DNA from: Achromobacter insolitus
GTDB taxonomy: Bacteria; Pseudomonadota; Gammaproteobacteria; Burkholderiales; Burkholderiaceae_B
Assembly: GCF_002209555.1 (NCBI RefSeq)
Contig: NZ_NJIF01000002.1
Span: 372,001-436,000 of the forward strand
DNA: 64,000 nt
Direction: 5' to 3'
The translations under genes were made by a program, and so were the position numbers. The notes below the pieces were generated by a model, which saw only the letters and a list, made by a program, of their open reading frames with translations, was not told the origin of the DNA and ran no database searches. Each line of letters starts with the position of its first letter. The first letter of the stretch is position 1. This document shows, piece by piece, positions 19,312 to 28,482 of the stretch.

Positions 19312-19965
19312 ATGACAGCGCCCCTGCCCGATACGCCCCGCATTGAAATGTGGTTCGATTTCGCCAGCCCGTACAGCTATCTGGCGATAGAGCGCATAGA
19401 CGCGCTGGCGCGGCAAGCGGGGGTCCGCGTCGAACTGCGTCCCTTCCTGCTGGGTCCGATCTTCCAGGCCCAGGGCTGGAACGACTCGCCTTTCCGGCTG
19501 TTCCCGGGCAAGGGGGCGTACATGATGCGCGACATCGTCCGCCTGGCCGACAAGTATGGCCTGGTCTACAACCGCCCGCGCCTGTTTCCTCGCATGAGCG
19601 TATTGCCTGCGCGCATTGCGCTCCTGGGCCAGGATGAGCCCTGGGGCCGCGATTTCTGCGTGGCGGTCTTCCGGGCCAATTTCCAGCGCGACCTGGACAT
19701 TCAGTCCGAGGACGTCGTGCATGAACTGTTGACGGACCTGGGCCTGGACGCCGACGCATTGATCGCTCGCGGCAAGTCCGAAGCCGCCAAGGAGGCGTTG
19801 CGCCGCCAAGTCGACCGCGCGCGCAACCTGGGCCTGTTCGGCGCGCCCACGTTCTTTGTGGACGGCGAGATGTTCTGGGGCAACGACCGGCTGGAAGATG
19901 CGCTGGAATGGACTCGCCGAGAGGCGCCCGCCAGCGCCTGGCCCTCGTCCGCCGCGCGTCCCTGA
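19312..19965 (+). CDS. 2-hydroxychromene-2-carboxylate isomerase family (GST kappa / DsbA fold)
   Basis: A 217-residue protein of the NahD/GST-kappa branch of the thioredoxin superfamily. The N-terminal FDFASPYSYLA carries the active-site Ser (Ser19) that replaces Cys in this branch. The C-terminal GLFGAPTFFVDGEMFWGNDRLE is the glutathione-site signature. Classical members isomerise 2-hydroxychromene-2-carboxylate in naphthalene breakdown using glutathione. No aromatic-pathway genes are adjacent, so the true substrate is open. Confidence 0.85.
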   Translation: MTAPLPDTPRIEMWFDFASPYSYLAIERIDALARQAGVRVELRPFLLGPIFQAQGWNDSPFRLFPGKGAYMMRDIVRLADKYGLVYNRPRLFPRMSVLPARIALLGQDEPWGRDFCVAVFRANFQRDLDIQSEDVVHELLTDLGLDADALIARGKSEAAKEALRRQVDRARNLGLFGAPTFFVDGEMFWGNDRLEDALEWTRREAPASAWPSSAARP

Positions 19966-20140
19966 TGGCCGCCGCCTCGTGTCAGTTTTTTCCTCAACCC
20001 ACCTTCAGCAATGAAAAACGCCAGCAGTGCCTATCGCGGCGCGCCCATGCCGGGCGGCCGTTCGTTCACGCAATTCAGGGCTGCGCGCATCCGGCGCGTG
20101 TCGTTCCAGTGGAAGCAGGCCGCGGGGTCCGGAATGCCGG

Positions 20141-20170
20141 ACAAAGAAAGCCCGCAAGGCAGCTCGCGGG
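20141..20170 (-). terminator. Intrinsic terminator of the aldehyde dehydrogenase/DUF779 operon
   Basis: Read on the minus strand, an 8-bp stem (20163-20170 with 20151-20158, one G-T pair) with a CTGC loop is followed by CTTTCTTTG. It lies about 40 bp after the DUF779 stop codon. Confidence 0.7.
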
Positions 20171-20211
20171 ACCGCTAGGACCCCGCGCGCAATCCTTGGC
20201 AGGGGCGGCGG

Positions 20212-20589
20212 CTAGCCCCTGCTGACCGGCGCCACCCGCGCCCATTCCTCGTCGGAGTACAGCCGCGAACGCAGAAGAAAGCGCTTGCCTTCCGCGCTGT
20301 CCAGCGAGAAGGCGCCGCCCCGTCCGGGAACAGCGTCGATGATGAGCTGGGTATGTTCCCAGTAGGCGAACTGGTCCTCGCCCATGTAGAACGGGCATCC
20401 CTCCAGCTCGCCCAGCAGCACGTCCGAGCCGCCCACCATGAATTCTCCCTGCGCGTAGCACATGGGTGAACTGCCGTCGCAGCAGCCGCCAGACTGGTGG
20501 AACATCAGCGGACCGTGCTTGGCCCGCAAGGTCTCGATCAGGCTGCGCGCCTCGTCGGTGGCGACCACGCGCGGCGTTTGCTCTGCCAT
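20212..20589 (-). CDS. DUF779 domain protein
   Basis: A 125-residue protein with the Cys-rich signature HQSGGCCDGSSPMCY (about residues 31-45) and the later segment EHTQLIIDAVPGRGGAFSLDSAEGKRFL, which define DUF779. The family is found next to acetaldehyde/aldehyde dehydrogenases of the ExaC/AcoD type; its role is not established, though the clustered Cys suggest metal or redox binding. AAGGAG precedes the ATG. It is the second gene of the operon, 57 bp after the dehydrogenase. Confidence 0.85.
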   Translation of the reverse strand: MAEQTPRVVATDEARSLIETLRAKHGPLMFHQSGGCCDGSSPMCYAQGEFMVGGSDVLLGELEGCPFYMGEDQFAYWEHTQLIIDAVPGRGGAFSLDSAEGKRFLLRSRLYSDEEWARVAPVSRG

Positions 20590-20646
20590 GTCAGACTCCT
20601 TTGAGGCGGGCCGGGCGTGGCATTTGCCAGCCCGGCCACCGTCGGG

Positions 20647-22176
20647 TCAGAAGAAACCCAGCTTCTTCGGCGAGTAGCTCACCAGCAGGTTCTTCGTCTG
20701 CTGGTAGTGGTTGAGCATCATCTTGTGGTTCTCGCGCCCGATGCCGGATTGCTTATAGCCGCCAAATGCCGCATGCGCCGGATACGCGTGATAGCAGTTG
20801 GTCCACACGCGGCCTGCCTTGATGGAGCGTCCCATGCGATAGCACGTGTTGGCGTCGCGCGACCATACGCCCGCGCCCAGGCCGTAGAGCGTATCGTTGG
20901 CCAGGGCCAGCGCATCGTCGGCGTCCTTGAAGGTCGTCACGGCCACCACCGGTCCGAAGATTTCCTCCTGGAACACGCGCATCTTGTTGTGGCCCTTGAA
21001 TACGGTGGGCTGCACGTAGTAGCCGCCTTCCAACGCGCCCTGCATCTGCGCACGCGAGCCGCCAGCCAGCACGTCGGCGCCTTCCTGCTTGCCGATGTCC
21101 AGGTACGACAGGATCTTTTCGAGCTGTTCGGTGGATGCCTGCGCGCCCAGCATGGTGTCCGCATCCAGCGGATTGCCCTGTTTGATCTCGGCCACGCGCT
21201 TCAACGCACGTTCCATGAATTTGTCGTACAGGGATTCCTGTATCAGCGCGCGGCTGGGGCAAGTGCAGACCTCGCCCTGGTTCAAAGCGAACATGACGAA
21301 ACCCTCGACCGCCTTGTCGAGGAAATCGTCGTCCTGCGCCGCCACGTCCGCGAAGAAGATGTTGGGCGACTTGCCGCCCAGCTCCAGCGTGACAGGAATG
21401 ATGTTCTGCGACGCATATTGCATGATAAGCCGGCCGGTGGTGGTCTCGCCGGTGAAGGCGATCTTGGCGATGCGCTTGTTGGAGGCCAGCGGCTTGCCGG
21501 CTTCCAGGCCGAAGCCCGTGACCACGTTGACCACGCCCGGCGGCAGGATGTCGCCGATCAATTCCATTAGCAGCAGGATGCCCAACGGCGTCTGTTCGGC
21601 GGGCTTGAGCACCACGCAGTTGCCCGCGGCGAGCGCCGGTGCCAGTTTCCACGCGGCCATCAGTATGGGGAAGTTCCACGGAATGATCTGGCCCACCACG
21701 CCCAGCGGTTCATTGAAGTGATAGGCCACGGTGTCGTGGTCGATTTCGGATAGCGAGCCTTCCTGGCTGCGGATGCAAGAGGCGAAATAGCGGAAGTGAT
21801 CGATCGCCAGCGGAATGTCCGCGGCGCGCGCTTCGCGGATGGGCTTGCCGTTGTCCCAGGTCTCGGCCGTGGCCAGGCGCTCCAGGTTGGCCTCCATCAC
21901 GTCGGCGATCTGCATCAGCATGCGGGCGCGCTGGGCGGCAGGCGTGGCGCCCCACTTGGGCGCGGCGCGATGCGCGGCGTCCAGGGCCAACTCGATGTCG
22001 CGCTCTTTCGAGCGCGCGTTGCGCGTCAGCACCTGGCCCGTGACCGGCGTGACGTTGTCGAAGTACTCGCCATCGGCGGGCTTTTGCCATTTGCCGTCGA
22101 TGAAGTTGTCGTACTGGGTCTTCAGGTCCAGGCGCGTGCCGTACGAGTCGGGGGTGATGCGGGTCGCGATGTCCAT
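20647..22176 (-). CDS. NAD-dependent aldehyde dehydrogenase (AcoD/ExaC/AldB type)
   Basis: A 509-residue aldehyde dehydrogenase oxidising an aliphatic aldehyde (probably acetaldehyde) to the acid with NAD(P). It shows the general base Glu265 in LELGGKSPN and the catalytic Cys in [12 protein letters not shown] (Cys304). The NAD-site segment [23 protein letters not shown] is also present. The N-terminal [13 protein letters not shown] is typical of the AcoD/AldB subfamily. The start at 22176 has GGAGACAAGC directly upstream; a long open extension to 22902 on the same strand only shadows acoR. A sigma-54 promoter lies about 55 bp upstream and the activator gene is divergent. Confidence 0.93.
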   Translation of the reverse strand: MDIATRITPDSYGTRLDLKTQYDNFIDGKWQKPADGEYFDNVTPVTGQVLTRNARSKERDIELALDAAHRAAPKWGATPAAQRARMLMQIADVMEANLERLATAETWDNGKPIREARAADIPLAIDHFRYFASCIRSQEGSLSEIDHDTVAYHFNEPLGVVGQIIPWNFPILMAAWKLAPALAAGNCVVLKPAEQTPLGILLLMELIGDILPPGVVNVVTGFGLEAGKPLASNKRIAKIAFTGETTTGRLIMQYASQNIIPVTLELGGKSPNIFFADVAAQDDDFLDKAVEGFVMFALNQGEVCTCPSRALIQESLYDKFMERALKRVAEIKQGNPLDADTMLGAQASTEQLEKILSYLDIGKQEGADVLAGGSRAQMQGALEGGYYVQPTVFKGHNKMRVFQEEIFGPVVAVTTFKDADDALALANDTLYGLGAGVWSRDANTCYRMGRSIKAGRVWTNCYHAYPAHAAFGGYKQSGIGRENHKMMLNHYQQTKNLLVSYSPKKLGFF

Positions 22177-22228
22177 GCTTGTCTCCGGTATTGTGGGGTT
22201 GCGGCAGTCGGCTGCCTGTCCTGTATCA

Positions 22229-22244
22229 AGCAAGGAGCGTGCCA
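22229..22244 (-). promoter_or_regulatory. Sigma-54 (-24/-12) promoter for the aldehyde dehydrogenase operon
   Basis: On the minus strand the sequence reads TGGCACG-CTCC-TTGCT, an exact match to the RpoN consensus with correct GG/GC spacing. It lies about 50-70 bp upstream of the dehydrogenase ATG and next to a divergent gene for a sigma-54-dependent activator. This strongly supports AcoR-driven expression. Confidence 0.82.
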
Positions 22245-22300
22245 GTCGGGGCTTCCCCGCTGGACAGCCCGCGGCTTGCATGCGAAAGTAGGTTTCAGTA

Positions 22301-22375
22301 GGGGCCGGGCCGCCCCAAGGCAAAGAAGCCCCCTCGGGGGGCAGCAAGCCCGCGCAGCGGGTGCAGCGTGGGGGC
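22301..22375 (-). repeat. Dispersed GC-rich repeat, full copy
   Basis: Read on the minus strand, it has the same ends and core as the copy at 1597-1667: GCCCCCACGC at one end, CCCCCCGAGGGGGC in the middle and CCTTGGGGCGGCCC at the other. It sits between the sigma-54 promoter and the likely activator site, adding about 75 bp to the loop between them. Confidence 0.88.
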
Positions 22376-22385
22376 AACATACTTT

Positions 22386-22402
22386 TGTCGCTTTTTGCGA
22401 CA
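22386..22402. promoter_or_regulatory. Candidate AcoR upstream activator site
   Basis: A perfect 6-bp inverted repeat, TGTCGC-N5-GCGACA, lies about 45 bp upstream of acoR and about 150 bp upstream of the sigma-54 promoter, a usual distance for an enhancer-binding protein. Further TGTCG half-sites follow at about 22404 and 22418. That AcoR binds here is inference. Confidence 0.45.
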
Positions 22403-22446
22403 TTGTCGGGAACAGGTGTCGCAGAACGCCTATCCAGGAGACATGC

Positions 22447-24309
22447 ATGGCCACTCATTCCCGTCAGCACGCGCTGACGCAAGCGCGCCTGCTGTTCAAC
22501 CAGCAAGGCGCGGTGCCAGGCGGCTTGGTTGCCGAGCCCATCCTGCGATCGTGGCGGCGTTGCGCCGACCTGGGCTTTGACATGCGCGGCGTGCGCCGCG
22601 CTGAACTCATGACGCAGGGCGAACTGCGCGAGGCCCAGCAGCGCAACGAAGCGCTGCGTCGGCTGTCCGAACCCGCCATGTCTCTGCTGCGCCGCCAGGC
22701 CGGCGGCAATGGCGGTTTGGTCATCTTGTCCGACGCCCAGGGCTTGGTGCTGGACTCCGACGGCGACACCGGATTCGCCCAACGCGCGTCCCGCGTCGCG
22801 CTGATGCCCGGCGCGCCATGGGACGAGGCCGCCGCAGGCACCAATGCCATCGGTACCGCATTGGTGGAGGGCCGGCCCATCGCGGTGCATGGCGCGGAGC
22901 ACTATTTCGAACCCAACCGCATCCTGACTTGCGCCGCCGTCCCCATTACCGACAGCGAAGGCCGCACGCTCGGGGTGTTGGACCTGTCCAGCCCGGCAAG
23001 GGATCTACGGCCCGATGTGCTGGAACTGGTGCGGGCCGCCGTGGACCTGAGCGAGCACCGTTTGTTTGAACAGGCCTACGAGCAGCACGCCGTATTGCGC
23101 CTGCACGTGGACCATGCGGGGTTGGGGGCGCCCGGCGAGGGGCTGCTCGCCTTCCAGGGCGACCTGCTCATCGGCGCGAACCGCCGCGCCTTGCAGGCGC
23201 TGGGCCTCGCTCCCACTGCCCTGGGCGTATACCGATATGGGGACGTCTTCGACGGCGACATGGAACGCGGTCCCGACGCGGCCGGCAGGGTGCAGGCGCG
23301 TTCAGGCGCCGTGTATCACGCGCGTCTGCGCTGGCCCCGCTCTCGCGCGCCCCAGGCGCCGGCGCGGCCAGCGCTGCCGCCCGCGACCGGGGCGCGTCCC
23401 GCAACGCCGAATTTCGACGCGGCGACCCTTGGAGCGCTGGCGCGTGCCGTGCACCTGTCCGATGCGGGCGTGTCCATTTTGCTGCAAGGCGAAACCGGCG
23501 TGGGCAAGGAAGTGTTCGCGCGCGAACTGCATGCCCGGGGCAAGCGCGCCTCGGGGCCATTCGTGGCGGTGAACTGCGCAGCGCTGCCTGAAAGCCTCAT
23601 CGAATCCGAACTGTTCGGCTACGAAGAAGGCGCCTTCACCGGGGCGCGCCGCCAGGGCAGCAAGGGGCTGCTGCGCCAGGCGCATGGCGGGGTGTTGTTC
23701 CTGGACGAGATTGGCGACATGCCGCTGGTACTGCAATCGCGTCTGCTGCGCGTGCTGCAGACGCGTGAAGTCTCGCCCTTGGGCGCGGCGCGGCCGGTAT
23801 CCGTGGACTTCGCGCTGGTGTGCGCGACCCATCGTCCGCTGGCTCACGAAGGGCCCGACGCGCCGGTGCGCCCGGACCTGTATTTCCGCATCGCCGAATA
23901 CACCGTCACGCTGGAGCCGCTGCGGGCACGCGCCGACCGTCTTGAGTTGTTGCGCGGCCTGTGGGCGGCGCAAGGCGCGGGACCGGTTCTGCCGGCCGAC
24001 ATCGAAGCCATTCTTGCCGCTTACGCCTGGCCCGGAAACTACCGCCAATTGGTGGCCGTGCTGCGCACGCTGCATGTGCTGGCCGGACCTGCCGGCATGG
24101 TCGACATGGACATGCTGCCTGCCGACATCCGCAGCGCGTCGGCGGTGCCGCAGTCTGTCGGCGATGCGGATCCGGCCAACCTGCAGGCCATGACGGACGC
24201 AGCGATCCGCGACGCGCTGGCCGCCCATGGCGGCAACGTCAGCCGCGCGGCGCGCGCGTTGGGCGTGCATCGCAGCACGCTATACCGCCGCCTGCCGCGT
24301 CCGGCCTGA
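22447..24309 (+). CDS. acoR: Sigma-54-dependent transcriptional activator, AcoR type
   Basis: A 620-residue activator. The N-terminal part has a GAF-type sensor domain (about 60-210, with [19 protein letters not shown] and the AcoR-like [19 protein letters not shown]). The central AAA+ domain shows Walker A GETGVGKE (348-355) and the sigma-54-contact loop GAFTGA (395-400). The C-terminal Fis-type helix-turn-helix is [20 protein letters not shown]. AcoR proteins sense acetoin, aldehydes or alcohols. The ATG at 22447 has CCAGGAGAC upstream. It is divergent from the aldehyde dehydrogenase that it probably activates. Confidence 0.92.
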   Translation: MATHSRQHALTQARLLFNQQGAVPGGLVAEPILRSWRRCADLGFDMRGVRRAELMTQGELREAQQRNEALRRLSEPAMSLLRRQAGGNGGLVILSDAQGLVLDSDGDTGFAQRASRVALMPGAPWDEAAAGTNAIGTALVEGRPIAVHGAEHYFEPNRILTCAAVPITDSEGRTLGVLDLSSPARDLRPDVLELVRAAVDLSEHRLFEQAYEQHAVLRLHVDHAGLGAPGEGLLAFQGDLLIGANRRALQALGLAPTALGVYRYGDVFDGDMERGPDAAGRVQARSGAVYHARLRWPRSRAPQAPARPALPPATGARPATPNFDAATLGALARAVHLSDAGVSILLQGETGVGKEVFARELHARGKRASGPFVAVNCAALPESLIESELFGYEEGAFTGARRQGSKGLLRQAHGGVLFLDEIGDMPLVLQSRLLRVLQTREVSPLGAARPVSVDFALVCATHRPLAHEGPDAPVRPDLYFRIAEYTVTLEPLRARADRLELLRGLWAAQGAGPVLPADIEAILAAYAWPGNYRQLVAVLRTLHVLAGPAGMVDMDMLPADIRSASAVPQSVGDADPANLQAMTDAAIRDALAAHGGNVSRAARALGVHRSTLYRRLPRPA

Positions 24310-24391
24310 CGGCGTCTTCCGGCTTTTCCGCGCGCGCCGACCCGGCTGGGCGCCGCCGCCTGCCGCATGCGCGCAGGGTGTGCACAAAAAC

Positions 24392-24414
24392 TATCTTTTG
24401 AAGATAAGTTAACT
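24392..24414. promoter_or_regulatory. AT-rich palindromic operator candidate before the CoA-catabolism operon
   Basis: Two overlapping palindromes, TATCTT-TTG-AAGATA (24392-24406) and AGTTAACT (24407-24414), form an A/T-rich island in GC-rich DNA 60-85 bp before the first gene of the operon. LysR sites are often imperfect A/T-rich palindromes, and a LysR gene closes the cluster at 31292-32155. The pairing is inference. Confidence 0.4.
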
Positions 24415-24475
24415 ATCCCAGCGCAAGGGAAGAACTGCTTACGATGCCCCCATCCCCTACAAACCAGGCGATGAC

Positions 24476-24910
24476 ATGGCAAGCAACGAGCTGTTCTACG
24501 ACGACTTCGAAATAGGCCGTCTCTTTCCTCCCTGCCGTTACAGCATCGGCGCCGCCGACAGCGACGCATTCATCGGCACCTTCCAACATTCTCCGATCGT
24601 CGACGGCAGCGGCCGCGCCGTAGCGACGCGCGGTGGTGCGGCCGTGCGCAGCGTGCATCCCGTTCTGGTCGGTAGCTTCCAGCCGCAGCACGCAGCATTT
24701 GCCTGGCCGACGGGCGTACTGCACGCCCGCGAGAAAGTCCGCCTGCTCGCGCCGGTATATCCGGGCGAGGAGCTGGAGGCCAGCGTGCTGGTGAAAGACA
24801 AGTACCTGAAGAACGACAAGCGGTTCGTGGTGTTGGAAATCACCATCCGCAAGCTCGAAAACGCGCGCGTGGCCCTGGTGGCGGAGCGCAGCCTGGTTTG
24901 GCCGAACTGA
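24476..24910 (+). CDS. MaoC/hotdog-fold hydratase-like protein 1
   Basis: A 144-residue single-hotdog protein starting MASNELFYDDFEIGRLFPPCRYSI, the N-terminal layout of MaoC-like dehydratases (the 'DxxxG' opening followed by HSPIVDG). It lacks the full hydratase-2 His/Asp signature seen in its neighbour, so the two may form a heterodimeric (R)-enoyl-CoA hydratase, as in split MaoC pairs. The substrate is unknown. It is the first gene of the operon, 10 bp before the second MaoC gene. Confidence 0.72.
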   Translation: MASNELFYDDFEIGRLFPPCRYSIGAADSDAFIGTFQHSPIVDGSGRAVATRGGAAVRSVHPVLVGSFQPQHAAFAWPTGVLHAREKVRLLAPVYPGEELEASVLVKDKYLKNDKRFVVLEITIRKLENARVALVAERSLVWPN

Positions 24911-24920
24911 GGAGGCCCGC

Positions 24921-25313
24921 ATGGAATTCAAGGTAGGCGACACGTTCCGTTCCGCGGCCCGCGGCGTGGCACAGGAAGACATCAACCGTTTCGGCGCCTT
25001 GCACGGCACCACCGGCAGGACCCACACCGATCCGGAGTATGCGCGCGATAGCGTTTTTGGCGGCGTCATCGTGCAGGGGGCGCTGGTGATGGCGCCGGTG
25101 CTGGACATGGCGGCCGACTTGCTGGGCGACGCAAGGTTCGACGGTTGCGAGATCGAGGCGAAGTTCGTTGCGTTCACGCGGCCCGGAGACGCGGTGGATG
25201 TGGAGTTCGAAGTGACCCGGAGCGAACCCGGATGGCTCGAGCTGGCTTATGCCTGCACGCTGCCTGACGGCAAGAAGGTTCAGGTGGGAACCATCACCCA
25301 CCGCCGCGGCTGA
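24921..25313 (+). CDS. MaoC-like hydratase 2
   Basis: A 130-residue MaoC-fold protein. The segment INRFGALHGTTGRTHTDPEYARDSVFGGVIVQG carries the hydratase-2 type active-site region, with a His-x-Asp-Pro element followed by Ala/Ser. It hydrates or dehydrates an enoyl-CoA-type substrate in the cytosol. GGAGG precedes the ATG. Its close spacing to the gene before suggests paired function. Confidence 0.75.
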   Translation: MEFKVGDTFRSAARGVAQEDINRFGALHGTTGRTHTDPEYARDSVFGGVIVQGALVMAPVLDMAADLLGDARFDGCEIEAKFVAFTRPGDAVDVEFEVTRSEPGWLELAYACTLPDGKKVQVGTITHRRG

Positions 25314-25351
25314 ACTCGGCCGCAATACAAAACAAGCATAGGGAGACAATC

Positions 25352-26329
25352 TTGAAACGCATTCTGCAGAGCCTTGCCCTGTCTTGGGCGGCAATGAGCG
25401 CCACGCTCGTGATGGCCGCGCCATATCCCGACAAGCCCATCCGCATGATCGTGCCCGCGGCGGCAGGCGGCGCTGCCGACACGTTGGCGCGCATGATAGG
25501 CCGCGGGCTGACGGAAAAGTTTGGCCAGCCTGTCGTCATCGAGAACAAGCCTGGCGCGGCCGCCATCGTGGGCATGTCCGCCATCGCCAAGTCGCCCGCC
25601 GACGGCTACACCCTGGGCATGACTTTTTCCGGAGCAATGTCCATCAATCCTTCCCTGTACCAGCAGTTGCCCTACGACCCCGTGAAGGACTTCGCGCCCA
25701 TCACCATCGTGGCGGTATCGCCTTTGGTCATCGCCGTCAGTCCCAAATTGGGGCCGAAGTCCCTGAGCGAATTCCTGGCTCTGGCAAAGAAGGAGCCCGG
25801 GAAGCTGACTTTCGGGTCGGCCGGCACGGGATCGACACAGCATCTTTCCATGGAACTGCTCAAGTCGACCGCGGGCGTGGACATGCTGCACGTGCCCTAC
25901 AAGGGGAGTTCTGCCGCCTTGGTCGATGTGCAGTCAGGGTTGATATCCGCAGTCAGCGACAACGCGATCACGCTGGTTCCACTGATCCAGTCGGGACAAC
26001 TGGTGCCGCTGGCGGTGGAGACCGCGAAGCGGATCCAGTCGCTGCCGCAGGTGCCTACGGTGGCGGAGTCCGGATATCCGGGATTCCAGGCGGCAGGCTG
26101 GTATGGCTTGCTCGCGCCCGCCGGGACGCCACAGCCCATCGTGGCACAGCTCAACGCCGCCCTGCGCGAGATGGTGGGCAAACCCGACTTCACGCAATGG
26201 CTGCAGCAGCAGGGCATGGAGCCGCAAACCGATACGCCCGAAGGCTTCGGACGCTACATCGGGCAGGAAAAGGACAAGTGGGCGCAGGTCATCAAGGCGG
26301 CCAAGGTGCCGCAGCAGGCATCGCGCTGA
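25352..26329 (+). CDS. Bug (TctC) family tripartite tricarboxylate-type solute-binding protein
   Basis: A 325-residue periplasmic binding protein with a signal peptide (residues 1-23, ending VMAA). The Bug signature is present: PYPDKPIRMIVPAAAGGAADTLAR near the mature N-terminus, then GLTEKFGQPVVIENKPGA and later FAPITIVAVSPLVI and MLHVPYKGSSAALVD. These bind small carboxylates such as aromatic or dicarboxylic acids. No TctA/TctB membrane genes are nearby, so it may share a transporter encoded elsewhere or act as a sensor. Its position inside a CoA-catabolic operon suggests it binds the substrate of that pathway. Confidence 0.9.
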   Translation: MKRILQSLALSWAAMSATLVMAAPYPDKPIRMIVPAAAGGAADTLARMIGRGLTEKFGQPVVIENKPGAAAIVGMSAIAKSPADGYTLGMTFSGAMSINPSLYQQLPYDPVKDFAPITIVAVSPLVIAVSPKLGPKSLSEFLALAKKEPGKLTFGSAGTGSTQHLSMELLKSTAGVDMLHVPYKGSSAALVDVQSGLISAVSDNAITLVPLIQSGQLVPLAVETAKRIQSLPQVPTVAESGYPGFQAAGWYGLLAPAGTPQPIVAQLNAALREMVGKPDFTQWLQQQGMEPQTDTPEGFGRYIGQEKDKWAQVIKAAKVPQQASR

Positions 26330-26368
26330 ATACCGGCGGCAATGCGCCGCCATCACTCCAGGAAAACC

Positions 26369-28447
26369 ATGCAAGTCGTATCTTCCACGCTTAGCGGAAA
26401 CATCCGCGTCATTGTCATTGACAACCCTCCGGTCAATGCCACCTCTCAGGCAGTGCGCGCCGGTCTGCTGCAAGCCCTCGAGCAGGCGGCGGACGATGGC
26501 AACACGCGCGCCGTCGTCATCGCCTGCGCAGGCGCGACCTTCGTCGCGGGGGCGGACATCAAGGAGTTCGGCAAGCCGCCGCTGGACCCACACCTGTCGG
26601 TGGTGATCCACGCCGTTGAGTCCAGCGCCAAGCCCGTCGTTGCGGCGATCCACGGTTCGGCGCTGGGCGGAGGGCTGGAGCTGGCGCTGGGCTGCCACTA
26701 CCGGGTGGTGCAGGCACAAGGGCGCCTGGGCTTGCCCGAATCCACGCTTGGCATCATTCCGGGCGCTGGTGGCATCCCCAGGCTGCTGCGCCTGGTTGGC
26801 GTGGAAAAGGCGCTGGACATGGCCGGGACCGGCAAGCCCATAGACGCGGCGCAAGCGCTGGAAGCAGGAGTGGTGGACGCGCTGGCGCAGGACGATGTCA
26901 GGGCCGCGGCGATCGCGTTTGCGCAGCGCCTGATTGCTCAGGGCGGTGGCGTGCGCCGCACGCGGGAATTGCCCGTGCCGGCCACGCCCGCCGGTGCATT
27001 CGAGGCCGCGCGCGCCAGGTTCCAGGCCAGCCATCGAGGGCAGTCGGCGCCGCAGGTCTGTGTAGACGTGGCCGCGCGCAGCATTGCCTCAAGTTTTGAA
27101 GACAGCGTGGCTTATGGCCGCGAGCGCTTCCGCGAACTGGTGGCCTCGCCTCAGGCGCAAGCCTTGCGTCATGCATTCTTCGCCGAGCGCGTTGCGACCA
27201 AACCTGCCGGCTTGCCTGCCGAGGATGCGGCGCCAATCCGCAAGGTTGGCGTGGTCGGTGCCGGCACGATGGGCACGGGAATTGCCATGTGCTTCCTGAA
27301 TGCAGGCATCCCCGTCGTGTTGGTCGAGCAGAACGACAACGTGTTGGCGTCCAGCGTCGAGAATATTGGCAAGACCTACCGCAACGATGTTGTCAAGGGA
27401 CGCATCACCGAAGAAGCGCAACGCGCCCGGTGCGACGCCCTGACACCTACGCTGCAATACGAATCGCTGCGCGATTGCGATCTCGTGGTGGAAGCGGTCT
27501 TCGAGGACATCGAGGTCAAGCGGCAAGTGTTGGCCAGCATCGAAGAGAACCTGCGGCCTGACGCGCTGATCGCCACCAATACCTCGTTCCTGGATGTCAA
27601 CGCGCTGGCGGCGGGCTTGCGCCGCCCCGAGAACGTGGTCGGCATGCATTTCTTCAGCCCTGCTCACATCATGAAGCTGTTGGAAAACGTGCGTGGCGCG
27701 CGGAGTTCGCCGCGGGCGTTGGCCACCATCCAGGCATTGGGCAAGCGCCTGGGCAAAGTCGCGGTCATGGTGGGGGTGTCCGATGGCTTCGTGGGCAACC
27801 GGATGCTGGCCAGGCGTACGCGCGAATGCTATTTCATGCTGGAGGAGGGCGCGCTGCCCGAGCAGGTCGACCGCGTGTTGTGCGAGTTCGGCTTTCCGAT
27901 GGGGCAATTCCAGCTCAACGACCTGGCCGGTCTTGACGTTGCGTGGCGCAACCGGCAGAGCCGGCTGGACCGATTGAGTGAACGCGAAGCCGCCTGCAAC
28001 ATCCTTGATGAAATTGTGGCGGCTGGCCGGTTGGGGCAGAAGACGGGCGCGGGGTTCTATACCTATGACGCCAAGCGTGCCCGGTCTGTGGACCCGGCCA
28101 TTTCCGAGTTGATCGTGCGCAACGCAGAAAGTCGAGGCATCACGCGGCGCGTCATTTCCGATGAGGAAATCCTGGAGCGCTGCCTCTACGCCATGATCAA
28201 CGAAGGGGCGCTGATCCTGGAGGAAGGCGTGGCCGCCCGAGCGGAGGACATCGACACGATCTGGCTCAACGGCTACGGCTTTCCCCGGTTTCGCGGGGGG
28301 CCGATGTTCCATGCGGACCGGATCGGTGCGGCGCGCATCTGCGAGCGCATCCGCCACTACGCCAGCCAGGCGGGCGAACAGTACTGGACGCCCGCGCCGC
28401 TGCTGCTCGCCCAGGCGCGCGATGGCGGCGGCTTCTACGCCCACTGA
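26369..28447 (+). CDS. Enoyl-CoA hydratase / 3-hydroxyacyl-CoA dehydrogenase fusion (FadB/FadJ-like)
   Basis: A 692-residue bifunctional beta-oxidation protein. The N-terminal crotonase domain (about 1-190) has the oxyanion motifs FVAGADIKEF and HGSALGGGLELALGC and the catalytic-Glu region GLPESTLGIIPGAGG. The NAD-binding domain starts near residue 290 with VGVVGAGTMGTGIA, followed by the hydroxyacyl-CoA dehydrogenase signature (VGMHFFSPAHIMKLLE) and C-terminal domains. It hydrates enoyl-CoA and oxidises the hydroxyacyl-CoA. The ATG at 26369 (AGGA upstream) is preferred to 26342. Confidence 0.92.
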   Translation: MQVVSSTLSGNIRVIVIDNPPVNATSQAVRAGLLQALEQAADDGNTRAVVIACAGATFVAGADIKEFGKPPLDPHLSVVIHAVESSAKPVVAAIHGSALGGGLELALGCHYRVVQAQGRLGLPESTLGIIPGAGGIPRLLRLVGVEKALDMAGTGKPIDAAQALEAGVVDALAQDDVRAAAIAFAQRLIAQGGGVRRTRELPVPATPAGAFEAARARFQASHRGQSAPQVCVDVAARSIASSFEDSVAYGRERFRELVASPQAQALRHAFFAERVATKPAGLPAEDAAPIRKVGVVGAGTMGTGIAMCFLNAGIPVVLVEQNDNVLASSVENIGKTYRNDVVKGRITEEAQRARCDALTPTLQYESLRDCDLVVEAVFEDIEVKRQVLASIEENLRPDALIATNTSFLDVNALAAGLRRPENVVGMHFFSPAHIMKLLENVRGARSSPRALATIQALGKRLGKVAVMVGVSDGFVGNRMLARRTRECYFMLEEGALPEQVDRVLCEFGFPMGQFQLNDLAGLDVAWRNRQSRLDRLSEREAACNILDEIVAAGRLGQKTGAGFYTYDAKRARSVDPAISELIVRNAESRGITRRVISDEEILERCLYAMINEGALILEEGVAARAEDIDTIWLNGYGFPRFRGGPMFHADRIGAARICERIRHYASQAGEQYWTPAPLLLAQARDGGGFYAH

Positions 28448-28482
28448 GGTTTCCCCTTCCGTCATCCACGTACACATTTCCT

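Noticed and set aside
20011..20178. 55-codon ORF between the isomerase and DUF779 genes
   Set aside because: No family resemblance, and its 3' end overlaps the minus-strand terminator hairpin. Chance opening is likelier.
22177..22902. In-frame upstream extension of the aldehyde dehydrogenase on the minus strand
   Set aside because: The added sequence shadows acoR and the dispersed repeat, while the ATG at 22176 has a good ribosome site and the expected N-terminus.
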